A stretch of DNA of 34,772 nt from an uncultured Flavobacteriales bacterium (GTDB lineage: Bacteria > Bacteroidota > Bacteroidia > Flavobacteriales_D > Sanyastnellaceae). Of this stretch, positions 26,824 to 34,772 are shown piece by piece (position 1 is the stretch's first letter; the number at the start of each line of letters is the position of its first letter). A program made the translations under genes and the position numbers. The stretch lies in NCBI GenBank assembly GCA_937881575.1, contig CALGEI010000162.1, forward strand, positions 1 to 34,772. The letters run 5' to 3'. Below the pieces are notes generated by a model that made no database searches, was not told the DNA's origin, and saw only the letters and a list, made by a program, of their open reading frames with translations.

Positions 26824-27710
26824 AGTCCTTCCTGGTCACATTTCAAAATGTCGTGCGCTGGGGGATCTACCCGCTGGCGATGACGCTGGCAACGGTCTTG
26901 TTTTTTCAATTGCAGACGTCCGACGGGAATTTCCTCTTGGCCACCGTCCTGCCCGTATGGGCGTGTTTGGCATTGATCATTTGGGCGGAGTGGTTCATTC
27001 CTTTTCAATCAGAATGGAAACCAAAATGGCAGGATTGGAAACTCGATGGCACCTATGTTATCTTCATTCAGACGATTCTGCCTCAAGTACTGACCTGGTT
27101 GAGTGCGCTATTTGTTTTGCGATGGTGGTCCGGACTCGATTTACCAATTCACCAATGGTGGCCTCATCACTGGTCCATCGGCTGGCAGGAAATTTCCGTC
27201 ATTCTCATTTCTGACCTGCTACGGTATGGATTGCATCGCCTCAGCCATACGTGGACACCTTTATGGAAATTGCACGCCGTGCATCATTCTGTGTTGAAAA
27301 TGTATTGGCTGAATACCGCGCGTTTTCATCCCGTTGAAAAAAGCCTTCAATTCCTCATGGACGTGTTGCCATTCATGTTATTGGGCATCTCCGAAGAGGT
27401 CATTGCGTTGCACTTGGTGCTTTATGGTGTCAATGGATTCTTCCAGCATTGCAACGCCGATGTTCGCTTTGGCTGGCTTAACTACATCGTCAGCAGCACA
27501 GAATTGCACCGCTGGCACCACTCGCAACACGCGAAAGAATCGAACAACAACTACGGCAACAACGTCATCGTTTGGGACCTGCTGTTTGGTACATTCTACT
27601 GGCCCAAAGACCGTTCTGTCACTACATTGGGACTTCAAAACCCGACGTATCCGCAACGGTTTTGGGGTCAAATGAAGGCGCCTGTTCAACAGGATATCGA
27701 TGTGACATGA
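26820..27710 (+). CDS. Membrane fatty-acid hydroxylase / sterol-desaturase superfamily protein
   Basis: The 296-residue integral membrane protein carries the histidine clusters of the superfamily: HRLSH (139-143), HAVHH (152-156) and HRWHH (230-234), with H210 between them. These ligate a di-iron centre that hydroxylates or desaturates lipid substrates. Hydrophobic helices lie at about 13-31, 38-58, 78-100, 123-136 and 178-206. Superfamily members include fatty-acid 2-hydroxylases, alkylglycerol monooxygenase, C4-sterol oxidases and carotenoid hydroxylases; the sequence does not decide among them. It is coupled to both neighbours by four-base overlaps. Confidence 0.93.
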   Translation: MKSFLVTFQNVVRWGIYPLAMTLATVLFFQLQTSDGNFLLATVLPVWACLALIIWAEWFIPFQSEWKPKWQDWKLDGTYVIFIQTILPQVLTWLSALFVLRWWSGLDLPIHQWWPHHWSIGWQEISVILISDLLRYGLHRLSHTWTPLWKLHAVHHSVLKMYWLNTARFHPVEKSLQFLMDVLPFMLLGISEEVIALHLVLYGVNGFFQHCNADVRFGWLNYIVSSTELHRWHHSQHAKESNNNYGNNVIVWDLLFGTFYWPKDRSVTTLGLQNPTYPQRFWGQMKAPVQQDIDVT

Positions 27711-29368
27711 TGAAAGAACGCATTCAAAACATCCTACTCGGTCTGAAGGTTTCTGTCACTCGATGGAAAACCTACCGCCCGTTCATGGCAGCGACAACAA
27801 GCGCTCGGCAGGTCCAGCTGGACTTGTTGCAGGAATTGTTGCAAGCCAATGCGTCTACACGATTTGGTCAAGAACATGGGTTTGCGGGCATCCAGTCTCC
27901 TGAAGACTATGCACAGGCCGTATCCATCCAAGGGTACGATTCTTTGCAACCGTATATCGAGGAGCAGAGTCGGGATCCGGAATCTCATGCACTTGTCAGT
28001 GAACCATTTTTGTTTCACAATGTCACCAGCGGCACCACGTCACAATCCAAGTTCATCCCGGTAACTTCTCGTGTTTTAAAAGCCTTGCAACGCAGCCAAG
28101 ACTTGATGGTGTATCTCCAACAAAAAGCAGTGCCCGGAGCGTATGCTGGAAAAGTTCTTGGCATCGCAAGTCCCGCTGAGGAAGGTGTCAACGAACACGG
28201 CATCACCATCGGATCGGCTTCCGGTCGGTTTTACAAAAACATGCCCCAGGTGGTCGCATCGAAGTACGTTGTCCCCTACCCGGTATTGGAAATCACAGAT
28301 CACGAATGGAAGTATTATACGGTCGTTCTCTGTGCTTTGCAACATCCGGATATCACTTATTTCGCTACGGCTAACCCCAGTACAGTACTGAAGTTGGTGT
28401 CGATATTGAATGAAAGACGTTTGGATTTATGGCGTGATTTGAACACCCGCAAAGTGGTGGGATTGGATGCTCGATATCATCCCCTTCCTGACACCATTCA
28501 TGCGTGTGTTCGACCAACGGCCGATCGCCTAGCAACCCTGCAACCTTTGTTGTGCGGGACAGCGCCCTTGGCCTCCGAAACATTGTGGCCTCAACTTCGG
28601 TTATTCTCGACATGGATCGGCGGGAGTTGCGGAGTCGCATTGAAAGCTGCGCGATACGCCTTTCCTGCGTCTACAGAGATCATCGATTTGGGTTATATCG
28701 CCAGTGAAATTCGCGCGACGGTCACTACAGACCCCATCGGACAAGCCGGATTGCCCACCTTTCAAGATAACTTTTTTGAATTTGTCCAGAAAGATGCGTG
28801 GGAAAACAAGCTTCCCCAATTCCTTTTGCTCGATGCATTGGAGATCGGTCAAGAGTATTACATCTTCATTACGACTTTCGGTGGTTTGTATCGTTACAAC
28901 ATGAACGACATCATTTTGGTCACGGGATATCAGGGCGAGTGCCCGCTCATCCGATTCGTTCAAAAAGGGAAAGGTGTTTGCAACATCACGGGAGAAAAGC
29001 TCTATGAAGGCCAAGTCTTGCAAGCCATTGACACATGGGGCGTGGCTTGTCAACATGTTCAAGCTGTGGCGGATGTGGAGCAGGCGCGTTATGTGGTTTA
29101 TGCCGAATTGAGCGAAGACACGCCGTATACGGAAGAAGCTTCTAGTCGTGTTCTCGATGATGCCTTGCAAGTATTGAATTTGGAATACCGTGATAAAAGA
29201 AGCAGCGGAAGGCTTCATGCGCTCACTTGCCGATTCATGAAACCAGGAGCGCTTCAAGCGATCAAGGCTCATGCTGTGGCCTCTGGGCAACGTGAGGGAC
29301 AGTTCAAAACGGTATTGCTTCAGTACCGTGCCGATTTGGACTTTGATTTTGAGGCCTGGTCCCGATGA
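27707..29368 (+). CDS. GH3 family acyl-acid amido synthetase
   Basis: The 553-residue protein matches the GH3 fold of the adenylate-forming superfamily: ATP motif 1 SGTTSQSKFIP (108-118), the YIASE motif 2 (in IDLGYIASEIR), a YRYNMNDII motif 3, and the C-terminal GQFKTVLLQ. Plant GH3 proteins adenylate carboxylic acids such as jasmonate or auxin and join them to amino acids; bacterial homologues are mostly unassigned. The frame is open upstream to 27572 inside the hydroxylase gene, but ATG 27707 overlaps its stop by ATGA and starts a typical N-terminal helix. It is coupled by ATGA to the following enolase-superfamily gene. Confidence 0.92.
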   Translation: MMKERIQNILLGLKVSVTRWKTYRPFMAATTSARQVQLDLLQELLQANASTRFGQEHGFAGIQSPEDYAQAVSIQGYDSLQPYIEEQSRDPESHALVSEPFLFHNVTSGTTSQSKFIPVTSRVLKALQRSQDLMVYLQQKAVPGAYAGKVLGIASPAEEGVNEHGITIGSASGRFYKNMPQVVASKYVVPYPVLEITDHEWKYYTVVLCALQHPDITYFATANPSTVLKLVSILNERRLDLWRDLNTRKVVGLDARYHPLPDTIHACVRPTADRLATLQPLLCGTAPLASETLWPQLRLFSTWIGGSCGVALKAARYAFPASTEIIDLGYIASEIRATVTTDPIGQAGLPTFQDNFFEFVQKDAWENKLPQFLLLDALEIGQEYYIFITTFGGLYRYNMNDIILVTGYQGECPLIRFVQKGKGVCNITGEKLYEGQVLQAIDTWGVACQHVQAVADVEQARYVVYAELSEDTPYTEEASSRVLDDALQVLNLEYRDKRSSGRLHALTCRFMKPGALQAIKAHAVASGQREGQFKTVLLQYRADLDFDFEAWSR

Positions 29369-30468
29369 AGCTGACCTGCCGCATGGTGTCGATTCCTTTT
29401 CAATCGGCCTTCTCTCACCACCGTGCTACACGCGCCGTCAGCGAAAGCTTTTGGGTCGAAGCATCGCATTCAGGTCAACTTGGAATTGGTGAGGGCTGTC
29501 CAAGAAGTTATGTAACCGGTGAAACACCCGAAAGCTGTGAAGCGTTCTTTGATAGAATCGCTCCTTTGGCTTCCACTTGCATTGATGATTTGCCTGCCTT
29601 GCAATCGTTTCGCAAAGAGCACCGCGACGACATTCTTCGGAACCCTAGCGCTTGGTGCGCCATGGAATTGGCGATGCTTGACCTGCTCGCTCGGATTCAA
29701 GGACAATCGTTGGAAGTGTATTTAGGATGGCCTATCCTGCAAGGGCCGTTTTGTTATAGCGGGGTTTTGGGCTCAGATATCGGCAGCGTTTTTGAAGAGA
29801 AATTGAAGGCCCATGTGGATCTCGGTATTCAAGACTTCAAATTGAAGTGGGATCGGGATCTTGTATTCAATCGATCGCGTTTCGAGGCATTGAAAGCGCT
29901 GGTGCCCGATGCCAAGATCCGCATTGACGCGAACAACTGTTGGGAGCATGTGCAGGAAGCCATCAAGGATTTAGCGGGCTGGGATGTCTCGCGTTATTCT
30001 CAGCTTGATATCTGGGCAATCGAAGAGCCTTTGGTATCGCTTCGATTTGAAGATCTGCTTGAATTCTCCACCTTATTAGATTGCCAGGTGATCTTGGATG
30101 AAGCCGTGTGCAATGTGGACCAACTCCTTCCCTTCCTTCAACATCCCGATCGCTTCCTGTTGAACCTTCGAGTCAGCAAGTGTGGAGGTCTCTTGCAAGC
30201 TTCCGAAATGGCTGCTGCGTGCATGGATGCCGGAATGGGCGTAATCGTGGGAGCTCAGGTGGGTGAGACCAGCGTTCTCACGCGTGCTGCGCTGTCCATT
30301 GCTGAGATGATGGAGAAACACTGTGTCGCTCAAGAAGGCGCCTATGGCACCTACTTGCTTTCAGAAGACATGACGCATCCCACCTTGATGTTTGGTCGTC
30401 AAGGCCTACTCCATCCTGCTGACCTTGGATTGAAAGCCGGTTTGGGTTTGCAGACAAAGCAGGCCTGA
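29365..30468 (+). CDS. Enolase-superfamily enzyme (MLE subgroup, epimerase/racemase-like)
   Basis: The 367-residue protein has a capping domain (about 1-120) and an (alpha/beta)7-beta barrel with the MLE-subgroup residues: the K159-x-K161 pair (FKLKWD), metal ligands D188 (RIDAN), E220 (AIEEP) and D245 (LDEAV), and the opposite-face base K272 (RVSKCGG). Subgroup members include muconate cycloisomerase, o-succinylbenzoate synthase, N-acylamino-acid racemase and dipeptide epimerases. The specificity-determining residues near the barrel end (GAQVGETSV) do not point to one. No other menaquinone genes adjoin it, so o-succinylbenzoate synthase is not favoured. It is the last gene of the cluster and is coupled to the GH3 gene. 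Confidence 0.88.
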   Translation: MKLTCRMVSIPFQSAFSHHRATRAVSESFWVEASHSGQLGIGEGCPRSYVTGETPESCEAFFDRIAPLASTCIDDLPALQSFRKEHRDDILRNPSAWCAMELAMLDLLARIQGQSLEVYLGWPILQGPFCYSGVLGSDIGSVFEEKLKAHVDLGIQDFKLKWDRDLVFNRSRFEALKALVPDAKIRIDANNCWEHVQEAIKDLAGWDVSRYSQLDIWAIEEPLVSLRFEDLLEFSTLLDCQVILDEAVCNVDQLLPFLQHPDRFLLNLRVSKCGGLLQASEMAAACMDAGMGVIVGAQVGETSVLTRAALSIAEMMEKHCVAQEGAYGTYLLSEDMTHPTLMFGRQGLLHPADLGLKAGLGLQTKQA

Positions 30469-30541
30469 CCGCCTCTCCCACTTTATTCTTCATGGGTTTG
30501 AACATGCCCTCTTTCTGTCTGAACGATAGGCTCGGAAATAA

Positions 30542-30574
30542 CAAAGCCGCCCTTCCATAAGAAAGGCGGCTTTG
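30542..30574 (-). terminator. Terminator between convergent genes
   Basis: CAAAGCCGCC (30542-30551) pairs perfectly with GGCGGCTTTG (30565-30574). On the minus strand the stem is followed by a T-rich stretch (TTATTTCC), so it mainly ends the giant repeat gene, whose stop is 26 bases away. It may also stop the plus-strand cluster. Confidence 0.8.
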
Positions 30575-30599
30575 CACGAAAATCAAATCTATCAGAGCA

Positions 30600-33500
30600 T
30601 TACTCAGGGCAAGGCAATCCGAATGAAGAAAGCAAGATCAACAAGTCGGAAGTTCCAATGATGTTGTCTAAGTTCAAGTCACCCAAGCAAGCCGGGGAGT
30701 AATCACACAAGCCGTTGTCATTCACAGCAGCTGCGTCATAGTTCGTGGCGCTCGCGTTGGTACAACCAGCAGCGCTGCTATCGTTCGCAATCAACAACTG
30801 TCCTGCTTCGCCTGAGTTTCCACAGACGTCGGTAGCTGTATAGATCCGAGTTACGCTGTAGCGTCCGTCATTCAAACGACCGGCATAGTCTACCCACGTG
30901 ATGCCTTCAACTCCTGTTGCATCCGACGTACTTGTGGTGTAATCGTTGGCAGCCCAGTCAGCAACCGGAGTTGCCAATTCAAGCATACCGGTCATCAAAA
31001 TGTGAGGAGCTCCAAATTCACCGACACATCCCGCAACTTCATCGAAGTCACAGTTGCCATCGTTGTCACTATCTGTGCAGATTGTTTGATCACAATCATC
31101 CCATCCAGCAGGAATATACGTGCATGTGATGTTGTTGCTCAATGTCGCTGTAGCGTCATAGTTACAAGCTGATTCAATCGTACAGCCAGCACAGGATGAG
31201 AATTCACAAGAACCATCATTCTCTGTAGAACCCAAAGCATAGTTACAAGCTAAAGTAACGGTACAACCATACACCTCTTCTTGGTCACAGACACCGTCTT
31301 CGTCATCATCGATGAGACATGCTCCGTAGCAATCGACATATTCACTTGCTGGATAAATACAAGACTCATCCATGTCAGTAGCAGACGCACTGTAGTTACA
31401 AGCGTTAGAGTCCATACAGCCGGGAACCTCGTCTTCGTCACATGTGCCATCCTCATCGGTATCATTCAGACAGACTCCGTCACAGTCAAAGTGGTCAGCA
31501 CCATACAAATCTGTTGGATATTGGCATGACGATGGTACACTTGTAGTAGCCTCGTCATCATAATTGCACGCTACAGGATCGATGCAACCTTCACAGGATG
31601 TGAAATCACATCCTGTGTTTTCTGTTGCTGCACTATCATAGTTACAAGCAATTGAATTCGTGCAGCCTAGAATTTCTTCAGCGTCACAAGTTCCGTCATT
31701 ATCAGTGTCAACGCCTGTGCCTCCGCAATCACCGCAAGCATCTGAGTAGAGGCAAGAACTGTCGTCATCTGTCGCAGCAGTATTGTAGTTGCAGGCATTC
31801 ACGTCTGTGCAGCCGTCGACTTCATCCCCATCGCAAGTGCCATCATTGTCAGCATCTCCATCCACTACTAATCCAGTGCCGTCTGTTGCTCCAGAGCAAG
31901 AGTCGCAGGAGTCTTCTACATAAACGCAAGAAATAGGCTCATTCAATGTAACGGAGGCGTCATAATTACAAGCATCAATTGCATTGCAGCCGACACATGA
32001 GGTCACTTCGCATGATGCGTCGTCGTTGTTCGCAGTAGAATCGTAATTGCAAGCCCCAAACGTGGTACAACCAGAGATCACACATGAGTTATCGTCAATT
32101 GTAGAAGTCGCATCATAATTGTCTGCATCAGCGTTTGTGCAGCCGTAGCAGGAATAATCACAAGTTGCAGAATAAATATTATCAACATCGTAATCGCAGC
32201 CAGCAGTATTCATGCAACCTACGCATGACACGAAATCACAGGGTCCTTCATCGCCATAATTACATGCGTAAGTGTTATCGCAAGTGGTAATCGGTGGTGG
32301 GTTGCCCATCATGCCGCCGGAACAAGGCGTATCTCCGCCAACTGCTGGAGAGCACATTGAGAGGACGGCGTTCGTATAGTTCGGGTTATAATTGCAATCG
32401 AATGGAAGATAACAGCCATCAATGCTAGCGTTGCAAGAGTCATCGTCTTCTGTGGCGAGAGGATCAAAATTCGGAGCAGAGTTATCAGTGCAACCAGCCA
32501 CTTCGTTATCGTCACAAATCCCATTGATGTTGGCATCGCCAGAAACGACTGTGCCCGTTCCGTCTGTTACGCCACTGCATGAATCGCAATTGACAGGATA
32601 AAGGCAAGTGGGAGTGCTAACGGTTGCGTATTCATCATAGTTGCATGCTGAATCGACTGTGCAACCTTCGCAAGGAAGGTACTCACACTCAGCATTGAGA
32701 ATATCATAGTTACAAGCATCAGCATCGACACAAAGGTCTATAGAATCACAGATGCCATCTCCATCGATGTCGGCAGCGCATGATCCGCCGCACGCACCAA
32801 TAGCATCGTCAAACTGACAAGTACCCGCATCGGTAGCAGTGGAATCGTAATTACAAGAAGTGTTGTCCTGACAACCTGTAATTTCAGCATTGTTGCAAAT
32901 ACCGTCATTGTCAGTGTCTCCATCAACAACCGTTCCTGTTCCATTTGTTTCACCCGAGCATGAATCACAAGACTGAGTAGCAAAAACACAGAGACTTGCG
33001 TTATGAATCAGTCCCGATCCAATGTTGTAGTTGCAGGCGTTTGCATTCAAGCATGCACCACATGATGTGAATTCACATGATCCATCATTTGTATTTGTTG
33101 ATGAGCCGCCATAGTTACATGCACCGGACTCCGTACAACCTTCTACAATTGGCACGCAACTTCCATCAACCTCCGTAAAGCCTGTGAGGCAGTCGCCGTT
33201 GCAGTCAGCGTTTGATTCGGCATAAGTGCAAAGTTCATTGTCTGCATCTGTTGTATTCGTATCATCATAGTTGCATGCGGTTACATCCTTACAGCCGACC
33301 ACTTCATCTTCATCACAAACGCCATCACCGTCAGCATCATTTAAGCAGACTCCTGCACAATCAAAGTGAGAAGCTCCATACAAGTCAAAAGGATAATCGC
33401 AGCTTTCCGAATTTCCAATGGGCGCTTCACTGTTGTAGTTGCAAGCATTTTCAACCGTGCAGTCTGAGCATGAAGTGTATTCACATCCCTCGTTTGTGGT

Positions 33501-34319
33501 CGCTGCACAATCATAATTGCATGCCGCGGCATTTGTACAACCCATGGCTTCGTTGTCGTCATATACATTGTTGCCATTGGCATCGGCTACAGCATTTCCT
33601 AATTCAGTTGTAGTTGATTGAACATAGACCGTGATCTCATTCCATAGTTTTTGATTGCCACAGTTGTCTAAAACTTGAATAGCGAATGTGTAGTAACCCT
33701 CTACAGTGGCATCAAAGCCAGTTCCTGCAGGGTTCAATGCTGCAATCTCAGAAGATCCCATATTGGTATTGATACCAAATGACGAGAAACTGGATGCCGA
33801 AGTCAACGGATTGCCATCAAAGGCAGAACCGATGTTAATCGAATACATGTCCTCTAAAGTGTAATCGAAACATGGGTCAAAGTCGATGTGCATAATCACG
33901 TCTACGCTATCAAATGCGCCAGCATCCAAACCGGCGTACATCAAGATGTTCCAATTGGATTCTGGACCAGTTCCTACTGAACCGTTCTGACTGGCTAGAG
34001 AGTAGCCTGGTTCTACAAGATACGTATTCCCGTCAGCTGAGACATTGTCATTCGGCGCCGTGGTGTTCCGTGCCTTCACACCTAAAAACGTGTGAACATC
34101 AGCATTGGACCAAATGGCCAAGTTGTTATCAGAAATCCCAGAACCCAGAGACCAATACGATGAGTTGTTCAGGCCATCAAGGAAATCTGAACCCGCGAAA
34201 TAGTCGGATTCAGTTTGCTGTGCGCCGAAGCCTGTGTAGGACACAGGTGACGGTTCATTGCAGATTTGACCCCACAAAAGTGTAGGGGCAAGGAACAGGA
34301 GGAAAGTGAGAGCACGCAT
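30600..34319 (-). CDS. Giant secreted cysteine-rich repeat protein with dockerin-like C-terminus
   Basis: The 1239-residue protein has a signal peptide (LTFLLFLAPTLLWG). An unassigned N-terminal domain (about 18-255) contains a paired DPCFDY/DNCGNQ cysteine region. About 22 repeat units (30700-33545) carry the core GC-x4-ACNYD, many followed by an acidic D-x-D-x-DG-x-CD-x-x-EV loop resembling thrombospondin type 3 calcium sites. The last part has an HYR-like segment (RIYTATDVCGNSG) and ends in a single dockerin-like EF-hand (GDLNLDNIIGTSDLLILLSSFG). No T9SS sorting domain is visible, although such proteins are usually surface-exposed. A calcium-stabilised, disulfide-rich stalk or adhesin is inferred. 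It is divergent from the RRM gene. Confidence 0.9.
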   Translation of the reverse strand: MRALTFLLFLAPTLLWGQICNEPSPVSYTGFGAQQTESDYFAGSDFLDGLNNSSYWSLGSGISDNNLAIWSNADVHTFLGVKARNTTAPNDNVSADGNTYLVEPGYSLASQNGSVGTGPESNWNILMYAGLDAGAFDSVDVIMHIDFDPCFDYTLEDMYSINIGSAFDGNPLTSASSFSSFGINTNMGSSEIAALNPAGTGFDATVEGYYTFAIQVLDNCGNQKLWNEITVYVQSTTTELGNAVADANGNNVYDDNEAMGCTNAAACNYDCAATTNEGCEYTSCSDCTVENACNYNSEAPIGNSESCDYPFDLYGASHFDCAGVCLNDADGDGVCDEDEVVGCKDVTACNYDDTNTTDADNELCTYAESNADCNGDCLTGFTEVDGSCVPIVEGCTESGACNYGGSSTNTNDGSCEFTSCGACLNANACNYNIGSGLIHNASLCVFATQSCDSCSGETNGTGTVVDGDTDNDGICNNAEITGCQDNTSCNYDSTATDAGTCQFDDAIGACGGSCAADIDGDGICDSIDLCVDADACNYDILNAECEYLPCEGCTVDSACNYDEYATVSTPTCLYPVNCDSCSGVTDGTGTVVSGDANINGICDDNEVAGCTDNSAPNFDPLATEDDDSCNASIDGCYLPFDCNYNPNYTNAVLSMCSPAVGGDTPCSGGMMGNPPPITTCDNTYACNYGDEGPCDFVSCVGCMNTAGCDYDVDNIYSATCDYSCYGCTNADADNYDATSTIDDNSCVISGCTTFGACNYDSTANNDDASCEVTSCVGCNAIDACNYDASVTLNEPISCVYVEDSCDSCSGATDGTGLVVDGDADNDGTCDGDEVDGCTDVNACNYNTAATDDDSSCLYSDACGDCGGTGVDTDNDGTCDAEEILGCTNSIACNYDSAATENTGCDFTSCEGCIDPVACNYDDEATTSVPSSCQYPTDLYGADHFDCDGVCLNDTDEDGTCDEDEVPGCMDSNACNYSASATDMDESCIYPASEYVDCYGACLIDDDEDGVCDQEEVYGCTVTLACNYALGSTENDGSCEFSSCAGCTIESACNYDATATLSNNITCTYIPAGWDDCDQTICTDSDNDGNCDFDEVAGCVGEFGAPHILMTGMLELATPVADWAANDYTTSTSDATGVEGITWVDYAGRLNDGRYSVTRIYTATDVCGNSGEAGQLLIANDSSAAGCTNASATNYDAAAVNDNGLCDYSPACLGDLNLDNIIGTSDLLILLSSFGLPCPE
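30700..33545 (-). repeat. About 22 diverged ACNYD-type cysteine-rich protein repeats
   Basis: Units of roughly 22-57 residues share a GC-x4-ACNYD head and a SCxY/F-type middle. Two broad variants alternate: a short unit ending in a C-x2-C pair, and a long one ending in an acidic calcium-loop-like segment. The nucleotide copies have diverged, so this is an old protein repeat array rather than a recent tandem expansion. Some units have lost the ACNY core (for example those reading SAPNFD, DADNYD and AGCDYD). Confidence 0.9.
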
Positions 34320-34341
34320 GATGTGATGTGATAATTCTCAA

Positions 34342-34349
34342 TAAAGATA
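34342..34349 (-). promoter_or_regulatory. Possible -7 element of the giant repeat gene
   Basis: Read on the minus strand this is TATCTTTA, one mismatch from TAnnTTTG, ending 22 bases before the ATG. No clear TTG at -33 was found, so support is weak. Confidence 0.35.
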
Positions 34350-34504
34350 CGAAACTTTTACGATGAATGTTCGAAAAAATATGCCCAGACTATAATTTAA
34401 TAGCATAAACAGTGTTTTCGCATCATCAAAGCACTCGAAAGAAGCTAAGCAAAACGAGGGGATTTTCGTTGATCCATCCGCTTCGACATCAAAATCAGAG
34501 GATT

Positions 34505-34537
34505 TTGTCATTCTATAGCTTGCACTCATTACATTTG
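34505..34537 (+). promoter_or_regulatory. Bacteroidota-type promoter of the RRM gene
   Basis: TTG at 34505-34507, a 22-base spacer and TACATTTG at 34530-34537 match the Bacteroidota -33/-7 pattern, the latter exactly. The expected leader to the GTG at 34558 is about 10-15 bases. Confidence 0.62.
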
Positions 34538-34557
34538 TGCACTTAAGTCCATCTATT

Positions 34558-34772
34558 GTGAATATTTTTGTAGGAAATTTAGCTTGGGGCGTCGACGACG
34601 TAGCCTTGCGTGAAGCGTTTGAAGCACATGGTGTTGTTGAACGCGCTAAAGTTGTCCATGACCGTGAAACTGGCAGAAGCCGAGGTTTTGGATTTGTTGA
34701 AATGCCTAACCATGAGGAAGCTACTGCAGCTCTCGAAAACATGGAAGGTAAAGATTTGATGGGTCGAGAGAT
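34558..34772 (+). CDS. RRM-domain RNA-binding protein (partial, 3' end outside window)
   Basis: The visible 71 codons encode most of one RNA recognition motif: RNP2 IFVGNL (residues 3-8) and RNP1 RGFGFVEM (42-49), with the usual helix AALENMEGKDLMGRE at the window edge. Small single-RRM proteins of this kind are widespread in Bacteroidota and cyanobacteria and bind single-stranded RNA, often cold- or stress-related. The start is GTG at 34558, since relatives begin MNIFV and no ATG is in place. The frame stays open to the window end. A consensus promoter lies just upstream. Confidence 0.88.
   Translation, partial: MNIFVGNLAWGVDDVALREAFEAHGVVERAKVVHDRETGRSRGFGFVEMPNHEEATAALENMEGKDLMGRE

Noticed and set aside
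30700-33545. Regularly spaced repeated motifs that could look like a CRISPR array
   Set aside because: The repeats are diverged at DNA level, of variable spacing, and lie in one continuous reading frame encoding ACNYD protein repeats.
34338-34742. Minus-strand open frame at the window end
   Set aside because: It overlaps the RRM coding sequence and its promoter in antisense and has no protein family features.

Overview
The window looks like a chromosomal segment of a marine Bacteroidota bacterium, most likely a Flavobacteriales relative. Several features point there. A secreted protein carries a type IX secretion C-terminal sorting domain. Several starts are preceded by the Bacteroidota promoter element TAnnTTTG, and Shine-Dalgarno sites are largely absent. 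Transketolase is encoded as two half-genes. A giant secreted protein is built from cysteine-rich ACNYD-type repeats of a kind common in marine members of this phylum. No phage, insertion sequence or CRISPR array is visible.

Layout. 1-4543: the lysine-rich tail of an upstream protein and its terminator, then a compact plus-strand run of pyrR, pyrB, a STAS protein, a T9SS cargo protein and RNase Z, followed by an orphan LuxR-type response regulator. 4593-10816: a branched-chain aminotransferase, an outer-membrane beta-barrel protein, MsrA, a divergent LPP20-like lipoprotein, a pirin, a DUF6913-like protein and a dihydrodipicolinate-synthase homologue lacking its catalytic lysine. 10822-14078 (minus): the two transketolase halves with a secreted von Willebrand A gene between them. 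14208-16414: ychF, a SnoaL/DUF4440-like lipoprotein and a rhomboid protease. 16411-19354 (minus): clpC overlapping an FtsB/DivIC-like division gene. 19635-24193: gyrA, a secreted TPR protein and an unknown exported protein. 24447-24532: tRNA-Ser(UGA) with a terminator.

24686-30468 is the most distinctive part. Five same-strand genes encode a cytochrome P450, a stand-alone E2-type acyltransferase, a membrane di-iron fatty-acid hydroxylase, a GH3-family acyl-amido synthetase and an enolase-superfamily epimerase/racemase-like enzyme. The last four are joined by 4-base ATGA overlaps. Taken together they suggest an uncharacterised pathway that makes hydroxylated, amino-acid-conjugated acyl compounds. 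This is an inference from family chemistry, not a demonstrated function.

30600-34319 (minus) is a 1239-residue secreted protein with about 22 cysteine-rich repeats, an HYR-like module and a dockerin-like C-terminus instead of a T9SS sorting domain. The window closes with the start of an RRM RNA-binding protein (GTG start, consensus promoter) that runs off the end.
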